A DNA stretch of 11,300 bases from Alphaproteobacteria bacterium UBA2723 (GTDB taxonomy: Bacteria > Pseudomonadota > Alphaproteobacteria > RF32 > CAG-239), in NCBI GenBank assembly GCA_002353835.1, contig DEKL01000050.1, forward strand, positions 7,905 through 19,204, read 5' to 3'. A program made the translations under genes and the position numbers. Below are positions 1 through 7,050 of the stretch, piece after piece. The notes under the pieces are model-generated. The model did no database searches. It had not been told where the DNA came from and worked only from the letters and a program-made list of their open reading frames with translations. Position 1 is the stretch's first letter. Each line of letters begins with the position of its first letter.

Positions 1-618
1 ATTAAGCGATTGAATCCCCAATATGTCATAAACGTCTTTTCCGCACAGCTCATCAAAATAATGCTTTAGCCTGCAAGCCATTAAAAATTTATCTTTAATC
101 AGCTTTTCATTGATACGATATGTTGCCGCCAAATATTCAAAACGCATTTCTAAAGACGTTGCCTTATAGCCGGTTACCGTTAAATCTGCCAAATGCACCA
201 AGCGATCATAGTCATCAAACGGACGTTGTTTTAAGAGCCTGGCACATTCCAAAATACAGTCCTTATCATAAGAATGATAGCGCTCCGGCGTAATTTCTTC
301 CCATTCAAAAAAGCTATGCACCAAACAAGCACGCGCCGCCTCATCATAGCCCATTTTCATCAGACTTTCATAACCGGCAAGTCCGTGAAAACGTCTTTTG
401 TCACGCGTTTCTTCGGCCTGTCCGTAATCATGCACCAATCCCATAATGTAGGCCTTTTCCGGATTAAGGTGCGGCACACACGAAGCTATTTCCTTAGCAT
501 TTTGTGCCACCCTTAAATAATGCCCGAAACTTGATTTATTTCGCACATTAAGACGGTGCAATTCATCTGCCAAATCGGTAACAATTTTATGAGCTTGTTC
601 TAAAGTCGGTAATGTCAT
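1..618 (-). CDS. HD-domain phosphohydrolase-like protein (3' end outside window)
   Basis: The minus strand is open from an ATG at 618 to the window edge (206 codons, no stop), so the C-terminus is missing. Reading it gives a complete HD metal-site pattern: His33 (FGHYLRVA), His63-Asp64 (GLVHDYG), His78 (RRFHGLAGY), His101 (LVHSFF) and Asp145 (VHLADL). HD proteins of this arrangement hydrolyse phosphate esters of nucleotides or similar metabolites in the cytoplasm; the substrate cannot be read from sequence. The start is supported by AAGGAAG just upstream on the minus strand. No signal peptide is seen. It is transcribed away from the gene at 772, so the 619-771 gap serves two divergent genes. 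I am confident of the HD fold and not of any specific function. Confidence 0.85.
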   Translation of the reverse strand, partial: MTLPTLEQAHKIVTDLADELHRLNVRNKSSFGHYLRVAQNAKEIASCVPHLNPEKAYIMGLVHDYGQAEETRDKRRFHGLAGYESLMKMGYDEAARACLVHSFFEWEEITPERYHSYDKDCILECARLLKQRPFDDYDRLVHLADLTVTGYKATSLEMRFEYLAATYRINEKLIKDKFLMACRLKHYFDELCGKDVYDILGIQSLN

Positions 619-686
619 TTTTCTTCCTTTTTTATGATACATACCGCTTTAAAACTTAAAAAAAAGTAAAGTTCCTCCGATAAAAC

Positions 687-714
687 TTGACTCTTTTAAG
701 GCTTTTTCTATAAT
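687..714 (+). promoter_or_regulatory. Sigma70-type promoter for the AT-hook protein gene
   Basis: TTGACT at 687-692 and a perfect TATAAT at 709-714 are separated by 16 bp. Transcription would begin near 721, giving a leader of about 50 bases before the ATG at 772. This is the best promoter match in the window. It lies between two divergent genes and points at the rightward one. Confidence 0.7.
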
Positions 715-771
715 TCTGCACAGAAAAATAACAATTATGCCTATATTTATAAACACTAAATACCAATTTTT

Positions 772-1875
772 ATGAACAAAAAACTAGACATTGCTCTTAA
801 GTTGCTCAATGCAATTGAAGACCTGGAACTTTCGCCCGAAGAGGTGGAGGTTATAACCGAGAAGTGGCTTTCTGCCCACCCGTCGGTATCAGCGCAAGTC
901 GGTGACAAAATCAGCGTTTTAAGCGGTGTTAAAAACATTGCCGAAGAGGTTGATAAGTTACTCCATCTGCTTGCACCGGATACTGAGATCCAACCGATAA
1001 AACAGCCTGAAGCAACAGAGGAATCCCCTCTTGAAGCAGAAGACTTGCTTATCGTTGAAGAACCCTCCCCCGCGCCGGAACCTGAACCGGTTGCTGAATC
1101 TGAACCGACACCGGAACAACAACCACAATCGGAACCTGTACCGGAACCTGCGACAGAAGTTAAACCGCCGAAAGGTTACAGTAAAAACGGTAAGCGTTTA
1201 GGCCGTCCGCCCCGCAAGAAATTGCCGCCGACAGCCGTAAAAGAAAAAACAGCCTTACCCAAAGACGAACCGATACCGGAAGTTGAAGCAAAGCCGGCAC
1301 CTGAGCCGCCCACAGAGGAAATTCCTCCCGTCGCTGCAGTGCCCACAGCAGAGCCTGCGCCCGAGCCGGTAAAAGAAGAACCCGCCAAAACGGAGCCTAA
1401 AGAGCCGACAAAAGAAAAAATTGCCGCTCTGCAATATGGTAAAACCTACGAGCTTGATGCCATTTATGAACTGAACGGTTTTTATGTGCGCACTAGTCGC
1501 TTAATGGATGGAATGGCACACCCCATCGGTGTTGTTGTTCCTTATACCGAAAAAGATGCCCCCGGCGAACTTCTTATCCGTTACTGTGATGAGCATGCCG
1601 TCATTCCTATCAGACAAGCGGCACAATATGCCAAATATAAGCTTGTTCCCTACTATGGTCGTCGTTGGCGATTAAAAGAAGGACGTGATGATGCGCGTAT
1701 CAAAAATTCCGGACTGTTTCCCGTCTTAAACACCATGCTCAAAAAGATGGGCGGTGATGAACTTAAAGGGAATTATTTTGACGGTAAAAGCACCTACATT
1801 GCCGATAAATATGATGATAATCGTAAAATCCGCTATGTATGTGACATTTTTACCCCGAACAATGACCAACCTTAA
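772..1875 (+). CDS. Pro/Glu-rich protein with AT-hook-like motif, unknown function
   Basis: This 367-residue protein is not one I recognise. It has three parts. Residues 1-70 are a charged, probably helical N-terminal segment. Residues about 75-215 are a low-complexity linker dominated by Pro, Glu, Ala and Lys (many PEP/EPxP pairs). Residues about 220-367 are a folded-looking C-terminal domain rich in Tyr and Arg (for example LVPYYGRRWR). Inside the linker, residues 141-150 read KRLGRPPRKK. This resembles an AT-hook, a GRP core flanked by basic residues that binds the minor groove of AT-rich DNA. There is no signal peptide or membrane segment, so it is probably cytoplasmic and possibly nucleoid-associated; that role is inference. 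No clear Shine-Dalgarno sequence precedes the ATG, but the next in-frame Met lies beyond residue 240, so 772 is the best start. It has its own promoter and a terminator directly after the stop. Confidence 0.8.
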   Translation: MNKKLDIALKLLNAIEDLELSPEEVEVITEKWLSAHPSVSAQVGDKISVLSGVKNIAEEVDKLLHLLAPDTEIQPIKQPEATEESPLEAEDLLIVEEPSPAPEPEPVAESEPTPEQQPQSEPVPEPATEVKPPKGYSKNGKRLGRPPRKKLPPTAVKEKTALPKDEPIPEVEAKPAPEPPTEEIPPVAAVPTAEPAPEPVKEEPAKTEPKEPTKEKIAALQYGKTYELDAIYELNGFYVRTSRLMDGMAHPIGVVVPYTEKDAPGELLIRYCDEHAVIPIRQAAQYAKYKLVPYYGRRWRLKEGRDDARIKNSGLFPVLNTMLKKMGGDELKGNYFDGKSTYIADKYDDNRKIRYVCDIFTPNNDQP

Positions 1876-1903
1876 AAAATGCCCCTTAATCGGGGCTTTT
1901 TTT
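1874..1903. terminator. Bidirectional intrinsic terminator
   Basis: A GCCCC/GGGGC stem (1881-1885 with 1892-1896) with a six-base loop is flanked by six A on the left and seven T on the right. It therefore has a U-tract in either direction. It sits between the converging genes ending at 1875 (plus) and 1924 (minus) and can serve both. Confidence 0.85.
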
Positions 1904-1923
1904 ATAGGATAACATAAAATTCA

Positions 1924-2406
1924 TTAGCCATTCGTATCATAAAAAACGGCCGGATATTTATCTTCGTCAGACCACGGTTTATAGCGTTTAACCAGCTCAT
2001 CAAACTCATTTTCGGTGATATATAATTCATTAGGATTATCTTTTGAGCGTTGCAACAGGCGCTGTTTTGCCACCGCCAAATCACAATTAATAACATCAAA
2101 AACCACATCGTCTGTAATTTTCTTTGCTCTTTCATAAGCATTTTTCCTGTCTTCATGCGACCAAAAGCCGTAATCCATAATGACATCAACCTTTGCATTA
2201 ATGATTTTTTCCGCCATATCCCACAGCATATCATCAACTTTCTTGTAGTTTTGATGAAATTCCTCATAAGGCATATTTCTGCCGTAAAGACGTACCATAA
2301 ATTCATCGTGAGTAAGTCTTATACCGTTAATTTCTTTTTCCAACCGCTTAGCAACCGTTGTTTTGCCAAACCCCATAAAACCAACCGTTAAGTGTATCGT
2401 TGCCAT
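1924..2406 (-). CDS. Small P-loop kinase/ATPase (AAA_33-like)
   Basis: A 160-residue cytoplasmic P-loop protein. The Walker A motif is at residues 9-17 (GFMGFGKTT). It is followed by LTHDEFM, the acidic region that follows the P-loop in small-molecule kinases of the AAA_33/zeta-like group. Then comes VIMDYGFWSHEDR, a Walker B-like strand with the downstream Arg, and a lid-like segment AKQRLLQRSKD. These families phosphorylate small metabolites, nucleosides, aminoglycosides or RNA ends; the substrate here is unknown. The length suits a stand-alone kinase domain. AAGGA lies 9 bases before the ATG. It is the second gene of an operon, 12 bp after the pyrophosphatase-family gene. No antitoxin-like partner is adjacent, so a zeta-type toxin role is unlikely. 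Confidence 0.85.
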   Translation of the reverse strand: MATIHLTVGFMGFGKTTVAKRLEKEINGIRLTHDEFMVRLYGRNMPYEEFHQNYKKVDDMLWDMAEKIINAKVDVIMDYGFWSHEDRKNAYERAKKITDDVVFDVINCDLAVAKQRLLQRSKDNPNELYITENEFDELVKRYKPWSDEDKYPAVFYDTNG

Positions 2407-2418
2407 CTAAAAAAATCC

Positions 2419-2760
2419 TTATTCTCTGAGTAAAATATGCTTAAACCATTGTTCCTGAAAAGCCGTTTGTTTTTCGATTTCTTCGTCAGAAATATCCGTT
2501 CCCTCTTTTACAACAATCAGCTTATCGTCATCATCATCGGTGCGGTGAATAACCGCCACACATACCCCTGAAAAAGTTTCAAGCGGCTCATCAACACCCA
2601 ACACATAGGCATCTAATTCTTCATTATCACCGGAAACGGTATTCGGCACAAACCCGTAATTAACCGGGTAAACAAATCCGTGCTTCGGGTGTTTGCTGTG
2701 CATAGGTCTGTCAATTTTTATAAAAACTTTTTGCCCGATATAATCTGTCGCCAAACTCAT
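2419..2760 (-). CDS. Inorganic pyrophosphatase family protein (short form)
   Basis: A 113-residue protein of the short soluble pyrophosphatase-like family. Visible hallmarks are IDRPMHSKHPKHGFVYPVNYGFV near the N-terminus (residues 16-38), the acidic loop GDNEELDAYVLGVDEP (Asp45, Asp50), and the HRTDDDDDK segment (residues 72-80). The last matches the Asp-rich, Lys-containing metal and phosphate site of classical pyrophosphatases. The protein is much shorter than the roughly 175-residue E. coli Ppa. Relatives are usually annotated as inorganic pyrophosphatase, but true PPi activity is not certain. Two upstream in-frame ATGs exist (2775, 2766). GAGGAG at 2773-2768 is 7 bases from the ATG at 2760 and overlaps or abuts the others, so 2760 is chosen. 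It is first in an operon with the P-loop kinase; release of PPi next to a kinase suggests nucleotide-linked metabolism, which is inference. Confidence 0.85.
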   Translation of the reverse strand: MSLATDYIGQKVFIKIDRPMHSKHPKHGFVYPVNYGFVPNTVSGDNEELDAYVLGVDEPLETFSGVCVAVIHRTDDDDDKLIVVKEGTDISDEEIEKQTAFQEQWFKHILLRE

Positions 2761-2780
2761 TTTCATTCTCCTCATGCGCT

Positions 2781-2808
2781 ATCATATTCCATTCGGATTT
2801 AGTTGCAA
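2781..2808 (-). promoter_or_regulatory. Probable promoter of the pyrophosphatase-kinase operon
   Basis: On the minus strand, TTGCAA (2808-2803) and TATGAT (2786-2781) are 16 bp apart. The start would fall near 2774, giving a very short leader that holds the GAGGAG site and the ATG at 2760. Upstream ATG 2775 would then be at or before the transcript start, which agrees with the chosen start codon. Confidence 0.5.
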
Positions 2809-2882
2809 GCATAAAATATTTTCTCTCGTCTTAATCATTTTTTATAACTTAACGCTTAAAATTAATGTTCAGGAGTAATAAA

Positions 2883-3716
2883 ATGATGCGTACAGATCTT
2901 TTAGTTTTTAAGCAATACTACTTAACCGCCGCTAAGAAAATTCCCGTAGATTCGCCTTTTATGAATGATATCAACCATAAATATCAGCATTCTGTTGATG
3001 TTTTGCATATCGGCGAAAAAATACTGGAAAATACACCGGAATTAAAAACGGCCGATACCAAATTTAAGACCTTTGCCAAAAAAGCTTTATTGTTCCATGA
3101 TGTCGGGCGCTTCAAAGAAGCCTTAAACCGCTATAAAAAAGAAAAAAAACATATCAAAATTGCCCCTTCTGCCTGCGACCATGGTTTAATCGGCTATAAT
3201 CTGATGAAAAAAAATCCGGCATACAACGATATGCAAATTTTGTTTGCACTGCGTTATCACGGCAAAATGATGGAGCAGGTTTATCGCTCGTTGCTATTTA
3301 ATAAAATCAAGACATCACCTAAAAAAAATGACATCTTAAAAATTCTTTTTCTGGTGCGTGATGCCGACAAACTCTCCAATTTAAAAAACATCAAAAAAGA
3401 AGACCACTTAAAAAAAGATGTTTTTTACCGACAGCTTTGTAAAGACGCAAAAAATGCCCCACTGTCGGAAAGCGTTAAAGAGCAATTTTTAGCAAAAAAA
3501 ACCATCCTTTTTTCAACCGTATATTCCTTTGCTGACCGTTTGTTGATGGTCTTATCGTGGATATTTGATTTAAACTATGAATTTACCAAAGAAACCTTTG
3601 TTAAAAACGGCTATGATAAGTATTTGTTTTCTGAGCTCAAAAATTATCATCATAACAAAGAAGATTTAAAGAAAATACAAACGCTTATCCGCGAAACCTT
3701 AGAAAAGAAAGCATAA
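2883..3716 (+). CDS. HD-domain protein, putative phosphohydrolase
   Basis: A 277-residue cytoplasmic protein with a full HD-type metal site: His36 (KYQHSVDV), His72-Asp73 (LLFHDVGRF), His100 (CDHGLIGY), His126 (RYHGKM) and Asp160/Asp162 (VRDADKLSNL). This arrangement is typical of HD phosphohydrolases with an extra His pair. Residues 165-277 are Lys-rich and helical with no recognised domain. The open frame extends 18 bases upstream to an ATG at 2865. However, AGGAG at 2871-2875 is correctly spaced for ATG 2883 (ATG 2886 follows directly) and lies inside the longer version, so the shorter start is preferred. It is divergent from the pyrophosphatase gene and separated by only 3 bp from the downstream transporter, so the two are probably co-translated. 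It is not similar in sequence to the HD protein at 1-618 outside the motif residues. The substrate is unknown. Confidence 0.85.
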   Translation: MMRTDLLVFKQYYLTAAKKIPVDSPFMNDINHKYQHSVDVLHIGEKILENTPELKTADTKFKTFAKKALLFHDVGRFKEALNRYKKEKKHIKIAPSACDHGLIGYNLMKKNPAYNDMQILFALRYHGKMMEQVYRSLLFNKIKTSPKKNDILKILFLVRDADKLSNLKNIKKEDHLKKDVFYRQLCKDAKNAPLSESVKEQFLAKKTILFSTVYSFADRLLMVLSWIFDLNYEFTKETFVKNGYDKYLFSELKNYHHNKEDLKKIQTLIRETLEKKA

Positions 3717-3719
3717 ATT

Positions 3720-4601
3720 ATGTGGGTATTCTTTGCGCTTTTGACCAGTTTAACAAATGCAATTTACTACCTTTTTAATCAGGAAAGTCGCTTAAAACCG
3801 AGCTTATTTATGGTCTATCGCGGTTATTTTTTAGCCGTAGCGGCCGCCCCGTTGGCTCTTTTTTATTTCCACATTTTCCCATGGCAATTTTATTTTATTG
3901 CTTTTCTGCAAGGTTTGCTTATTTCCTATTCGGATTACAAATATTTTCAGGCCTTTCAAAAATTCGGTGCCGAAAATGTAACATCTATCACCCCGCTGAC
4001 TGTCATCATTACTTTTTTTATCTGGTTCATCTTTCAGCCGAGCATAATTTATGAGTATTTATCAACCCCGTTACGCTCGCTTTTAATCATGGCTTCTATC
4101 GCTGTAATTGTCATCTCGGTTATGAAATATCGCGCCCAACCCATTGGTTTAAAATGTTTTCGCTTTATGGCGCCGATTTTATTTATTATTGCCTTAATTG
4201 ATGCCAGTAACAAAACCATCATGCAATATGCCGACAATCATTTATTAACCGCCACCATCACCCGTGTTGCCCTAACCGGTTTGATTATCGGTTGCATAAA
4301 CCTTTTTGTCGGGTTAAAAAAAGACCTTAACCAAAAAGAAATCTTAAACCTTAAAAACATCAAGAGCGGCCTTTTTATTTTGCTCTTGGCATTAAGCATG
4401 ATACTTCTTAATTTCTCTATGCACTATGCCAAAAATCCGGCATACACCTCAGCCATTATTTATCTAAGCGTGGTCTGGATTATCCTCATCAATCATATAA
4501 GAAGTGCCATGGGTTATAAAACACCTTACCAAAAGCTTCAAAAAAGATGGATTTTTGCATTGTTAATCGCAACCGTTGTTTTAAGCGTAATAACCGGTTG
4601 A
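3720..4601 (+). CDS. EamA/DMT-superfamily membrane transporter
   Basis: A 293-residue, very hydrophobic protein with about ten predicted membrane helices in two halves, the usual size and plan of EamA-type drug/metabolite transporters. The N-terminal half includes an inward-facing loop before ITPLTVIITFFIWFIF. The second half begins near residue 145 after a basic loop and contains the helix ALSMILLNFSMHYAKNPAYTSAI. It ends with a short basic stretch and a final helix. Such proteins export or exchange small metabolites across the inner membrane; the substrate cannot be inferred. The ATG lies 3 bp after the stop of the HD gene and has no clear ribosome site, so translation is likely coupled to that gene. 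No U-tract terminator follows; the palindrome at 4644-4669 is AT-rich and ends without a T-run of its own. Confidence 0.85.
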   Translation: MWVFFALLTSLTNAIYYLFNQESRLKPSLFMVYRGYFLAVAAAPLALFYFHIFPWQFYFIAFLQGLLISYSDYKYFQAFQKFGAENVTSITPLTVIITFFIWFIFQPSIIYEYLSTPLRSLLIMASIAVIVISVMKYRAQPIGLKCFRFMAPILFIIALIDASNKTIMQYADNHLLTATITRVALTGLIIGCINLFVGLKKDLNQKEILNLKNIKSGLFILLLALSMILLNFSMHYAKNPAYTSAIIYLSVVWIILINHIRSAMGYKTPYQKLQKRWIFALLIATVVLSVITG

Positions 4602-4633
4602 GCTCACACTTTTCCCCCTTTCTCATTTGTCGG

Positions 4634-4662
4634 TTGATTTTAAAAAAGATATTTTCTAAAAT
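4634..4662 (+). promoter_or_regulatory. Promoter of the dipeptidase-guaC gene run
   Basis: TTGATT at 4634-4639 and TAAAAT at 4657-4662 are exactly 17 bp apart, about 37 bp before the dipeptidase ATG. The spacer and the -10 box are covered by a palindrome (see the next entry). Confidence 0.5.
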
Positions 4663-4669
4663 ATCTTTT
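4644..4669. promoter_or_regulatory. Candidate operator: perfect 12-bp palindrome over the promoter
   Basis: AAAAGATATTTT (4644-4655) is followed by a CT spacer and its exact reverse complement AAAATATCTTTT (4658-4669). It overlaps the spacer and -10 box of the preceding promoter, the classical position of a repressor site. As RNA it would fold into an A/U-only stem with almost no loop. A weak terminator for the upstream transporter gene is the alternative, but there is no separate T-run after it. The binding protein is unknown. Confidence 0.5.
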
Positions 4670-4698
4670 AGCGCAAATATTTAAATATGAGGAACCCC

Positions 4699-5376
4699 AT
4701 GAAAAAACTTTTAATTACCGTCATTGTTTTGGTCTGCATTTCCGATTTTGCCTTTGCTCAAGCCGTTTCTTATGATAAGGAGGATTTTGCCGAAATCAGC
4801 ACGGTAATTGATGATGCCGCCTTTGATATCCGCTACTATTCCCCGAATAATTTTACCGGTAACAAAATTAACGGCTATAAAGCCCCGCGCGCTTATTTAA
4901 CCAAAGAAGCCTTAGCCGCCCTAAAAATTGCCGCTGATGATTTAAGAAACCAAGGCTACCGACTTTTGATATGGGACTCATATCGCCCGCAAAAAGCCGT
5001 TGATAATTTCGTTAAGTGGATTAACGACGCTGATGATGCCGGCGATAAAAGTTTTTACCCCGAAATAGAAAAATCAGATTTGCTTGAAGGCAACTACGTC
5101 ATGGCTAAATCCGGTCACACCCGCGGCAGTACCGTTGATTTAACGCTGATAAAAAAAGACGGCTCATCTGTAGATATGGGCGGAACGTTTGATTTATTCA
5201 GCGAAATTTCTCATCCGGACTATGAAAATTTAACCGAAGAACAAAAAAATAACCGCAAAATTTTGCATGATGCCATGATAAACGCCGGCTTTGTCGGGTT
5301 AGATTCCGAATGGTGGCATTTTACCCTAAAAGACGAACCTTATAAGGACACATACTTTGATTTTGATGTTGAATAA
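4699..5376 (+). CDS. Exported D-alanyl-D-alanine dipeptidase, VanX/DdpX type (M15D)
   Basis: This 225-residue zinc dipeptidase has the full VanX signature. Arg96 is in WDSYRPQKAV. The zinc ligands His140 and Asp147 are in SGHTRGSTVDLTL, seven residues apart as in VanX. The catalytic Glu204 and third ligand His207 are in SEWWHF. Residues 1-20 form a Sec signal peptide (basic MKK, hydrophobic core, AFA before Gln21), so it acts in the periplasm, where it would cleave D-Ala-D-Ala released from or destined for peptidoglycan. AGGA at 4690-4693 is suitably spaced for ATG 4699; the in-frame ATG at 4687 lies before it and is rejected. There are no VanH/VanA ligase or VanRS genes nearby, so this is a cell-wall dipeptide salvage enzyme and not a vancomycin-resistance cassette. 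It is first in a run of five plus-strand genes. Confidence 0.92.
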   Translation: MKKLLITVIVLVCISDFAFAQAVSYDKEDFAEISTVIDDAAFDIRYYSPNNFTGNKINGYKAPRAYLTKEALAALKIAADDLRNQGYRLLIWDSYRPQKAVDNFVKWINDADDAGDKSFYPEIEKSDLLEGNYVMAKSGHTRGSTVDLTLIKKDGSSVDMGGTFDLFSEISHPDYENLTEEQKNNRKILHDAMINAGFVGLDSEWWHFTLKDEPYKDTYFDFDVE

Positions 5377-5405
5377 AACCCATAACTTAAAATAAGGAAA
5401 CCATA

Positions 5406-6524
5406 ATGACAAGAATAAGAGACAGCATTGAATTAGACTTTTGTGACGTTTTATTTAAGCCCAAAAGAACTACCTTAAACTCCCGCCAAGAAGCCAATGT
5501 TATCCGCGAATATAAATTCAAATACTACCCCAAAAATTTAATGTCCTGCGGTGTAATGGCCGCCAATATGGCAACCACCGGAACTTTTGAAATAAACAAC
5601 GTTTTACAAAAATATCAGGCTATCACTTGCCTCCATAAACATTATGATTTTAACGCCCCCGAAAACCTCAAATATATCGCTGAAAATTATGATAAAAAAG
5701 AAAGCGCACATAATGCTTATACCTTCATTTCAACCGGTTTAAAAGATGATAAAGAGCAAGTATTTTCATTGCTTGAAAATAAAAACTTCAAAATAGACAA
5801 GTTATGCATAGATATTGCCAACGGCTATATTCCGAAACTGATAGATTTTGTAAAAGAAGTGCGGGATAAATTTCCGGATGTGTTGATTATGGTCGGCAAT
5901 ATCGTTACCGGCGATATGACACAGGACTTAATTTTAAGCGGTGCCGATATTGTTAAAGTCGGCATTGGTCCGGGGTCTGTTTGCACCACCAGAAAATTAA
6001 CCGGTGTCGGTCGCCCGCAGCTATCCGCCATCTTAGAATGTGCAGATGCCGCCCATGGTGTAGATGGTTTCATTTGTGCCGACGGTGGTTGCACTTGTGC
6101 CGGAGATGTTGCCAAAGCCTACGGCGCCGGTGCGGATTTTGTCATGTTGGGCGGAATGTTTGCCGGTACTGATGAAGCCGCCGGCGATATAATAGAAAAA
6201 GTTATAGAAACCAACGAAGTCATCAACAAAGCAGGCGAAGTCCACCTTTTGCAGAAAAAAGAAAAATACAAGCAGTTTTACGGCATGTCTTCACAATTAG
6301 CACAAGAGAAACACTTCGGCGGTATGGCCTGCTATCGCGCCTCGGAAGGTAAAGTGGTAGAAGTTCCCTACAAGGGCAGTGTAGAAAATGTCATACAGGA
6401 AATCTTAGGCGGTCTCCGTTCCACCATGGCTTATATCGGCGCCCGCAGATTAAAAGATATCCCCAAATGCACCACCTTTTATCGGGTTAACCGCCAACTG
6501 AACGAAATATTCGGTAAGAGTTAA
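5406..6524 (+). CDS. guaC: GMP reductase
   Basis: A 372-residue IMPDH/GMPR-family TIM barrel that deaminates GMP to IMP with NADPH, in purine salvage in the cytoplasm. It matches E. coli GuaC throughout: DVLFKPKRTTLNSR near the start, the HKHY segment at 77-80, CIDIANGY, SGADIVKVGIGPGSVCTTR with catalytic Cys193 and Thr195, GVGRPQLSAILECADAAHG, the phosphate-binding DGGCTCAGDVAKA, FVMLGGMFAG and FYGMSS (291-296). GMPR identity over IMPDH is supported by the length, the lack of CBS domains and the FYGMSS motif. It is about 25 residues longer than E. coli GuaC; a large part is an extra Lys/Glu-rich stretch at about 263-285, before the FYGMSS region. AAGGAA lies just upstream of the ATG. It starts 29 bp after the dipeptidase stop. 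Confidence 0.96.
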   Translation: MTRIRDSIELDFCDVLFKPKRTTLNSRQEANVIREYKFKYYPKNLMSCGVMAANMATTGTFEINNVLQKYQAITCLHKHYDFNAPENLKYIAENYDKKESAHNAYTFISTGLKDDKEQVFSLLENKNFKIDKLCIDIANGYIPKLIDFVKEVRDKFPDVLIMVGNIVTGDMTQDLILSGADIVKVGIGPGSVCTTRKLTGVGRPQLSAILECADAAHGVDGFICADGGCTCAGDVAKAYGAGADFVMLGGMFAGTDEAAGDIIEKVIETNEVINKAGEVHLLQKKEKYKQFYGMSSQLAQEKHFGGMACYRASEGKVVEVPYKGSVENVIQEILGGLRSTMAYIGARRLKDIPKCTTFYRVNRQLNEIFGKS

Positions 6525-6538
6525 ATCAAGGAGTTAAC

Positions 6539-7033
6539 ATGAATAAATTTATTTTAACCTTAGCTTTTTTACTAACTGTTTCAACATCTTCTGTTTCTGC
6601 CATGATAAACCCGTGGACAGATTGCGGGGAAGACCTCAACTGCGGTGCCGGTGTTGCCGGATTTAGTTTTCCGCTCAAAATTGAAAATTATACCGTTCGC
6701 GCCATGAAAGGAATGTTTGAAGTTCGCTTTTCTTTAGAGGACAACCGTGATGTAATCATAAGAAAAGCCGAAACATTTGAAGGAAAGCCTGATGAAAACG
6801 GTATCATAGATATCTCCGGTGACTATAATCAATATCCCGTCAATAAAACCGTCACGCTGAACAATGGGGTTAAGTTTAGTGTCCGCGGGGAAGATGAAAA
6901 CTATCGTGTTGCAAATTTTGCCGCCGAAACCGGTTATTACAGCATCACTTGCGGTAAAGGTTTAAGCACTCAAGACCTTGAATACTTTTATAACCTGTTG
7001 GCAGAAGCCGAAGCCCCATACAACAACCACTAA
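6539..7033 (+). CDS. Small exported protein of unknown function
   Basis: A 164-residue protein with a clear Sec signal peptide (MNKF, hydrophobic core to about residue 18, SVSA cleavage near residue 22). The mature part begins MINPWTDCGEDLNCGAG and has three cysteines in total (two near the start and one near the C-terminus in YSITCGKGL). This allows a periplasmic disulfide. The middle looks beta-rich with alternating hydrophobic residues, and the tail (STQDLEYFYNLLAEAE) is helical. I do not recognise the family. AAGGAG precedes the ATG at good distance. It lies 14 bp after guaC and 17 bp before the SemiSWEET gene, so it is almost surely co-transcribed with them. Confidence 0.75.
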   Translation: MNKFILTLAFLLTVSTSSVSAMINPWTDCGEDLNCGAGVAGFSFPLKIENYTVRAMKGMFEVRFSLEDNRDVIIRKAETFEGKPDENGIIDISGDYNQYPVNKTVTLNNGVKFSVRGEDENYRVANFAAETGYYSITCGKGLSTQDLEYFYNLLAEAEAPYNNH

Positions 7034-7050
7034 AAATAAAGGAAAAAAAT

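Noticed and set aside
274..516. 80-codon plus-strand frame at the left edge
   Set aside because: Antisense to the HD-domain gene, whose metal-site motifs show the true coding strand.
1176..1388. Minus-strand Ser/Gly-rich frame of 70 codons
   Set aside because: It is the antisense of the Pro/Glu repeat linker of the 772-1875 gene; open only because of codon bias, with no start signal.
1902..2306. 134-codon minus-strand frame overlapping the kinase gene
   Set aside because: Same strand but shifted frame inside a gene with clear P-loop motifs; Met- and Trp-rich composition is typical of a shadow frame.
2050..2391. 113-codon plus-strand frame
   Set aside because: Antisense to the P-loop kinase, no ribosome site, no family resemblance.
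4699..5376. Vancomycin-resistance vanX cassette
   Set aside because: No vanH, vanA/B ligase, vanR or vanS genes are near; the enzyme is exported and lies beside guaC, which fits dipeptide salvage.
5825..6245. Three frames within guaC on both strands
   Set aside because: All overlap a full-length, highly conserved GMP reductase and have no start signals.
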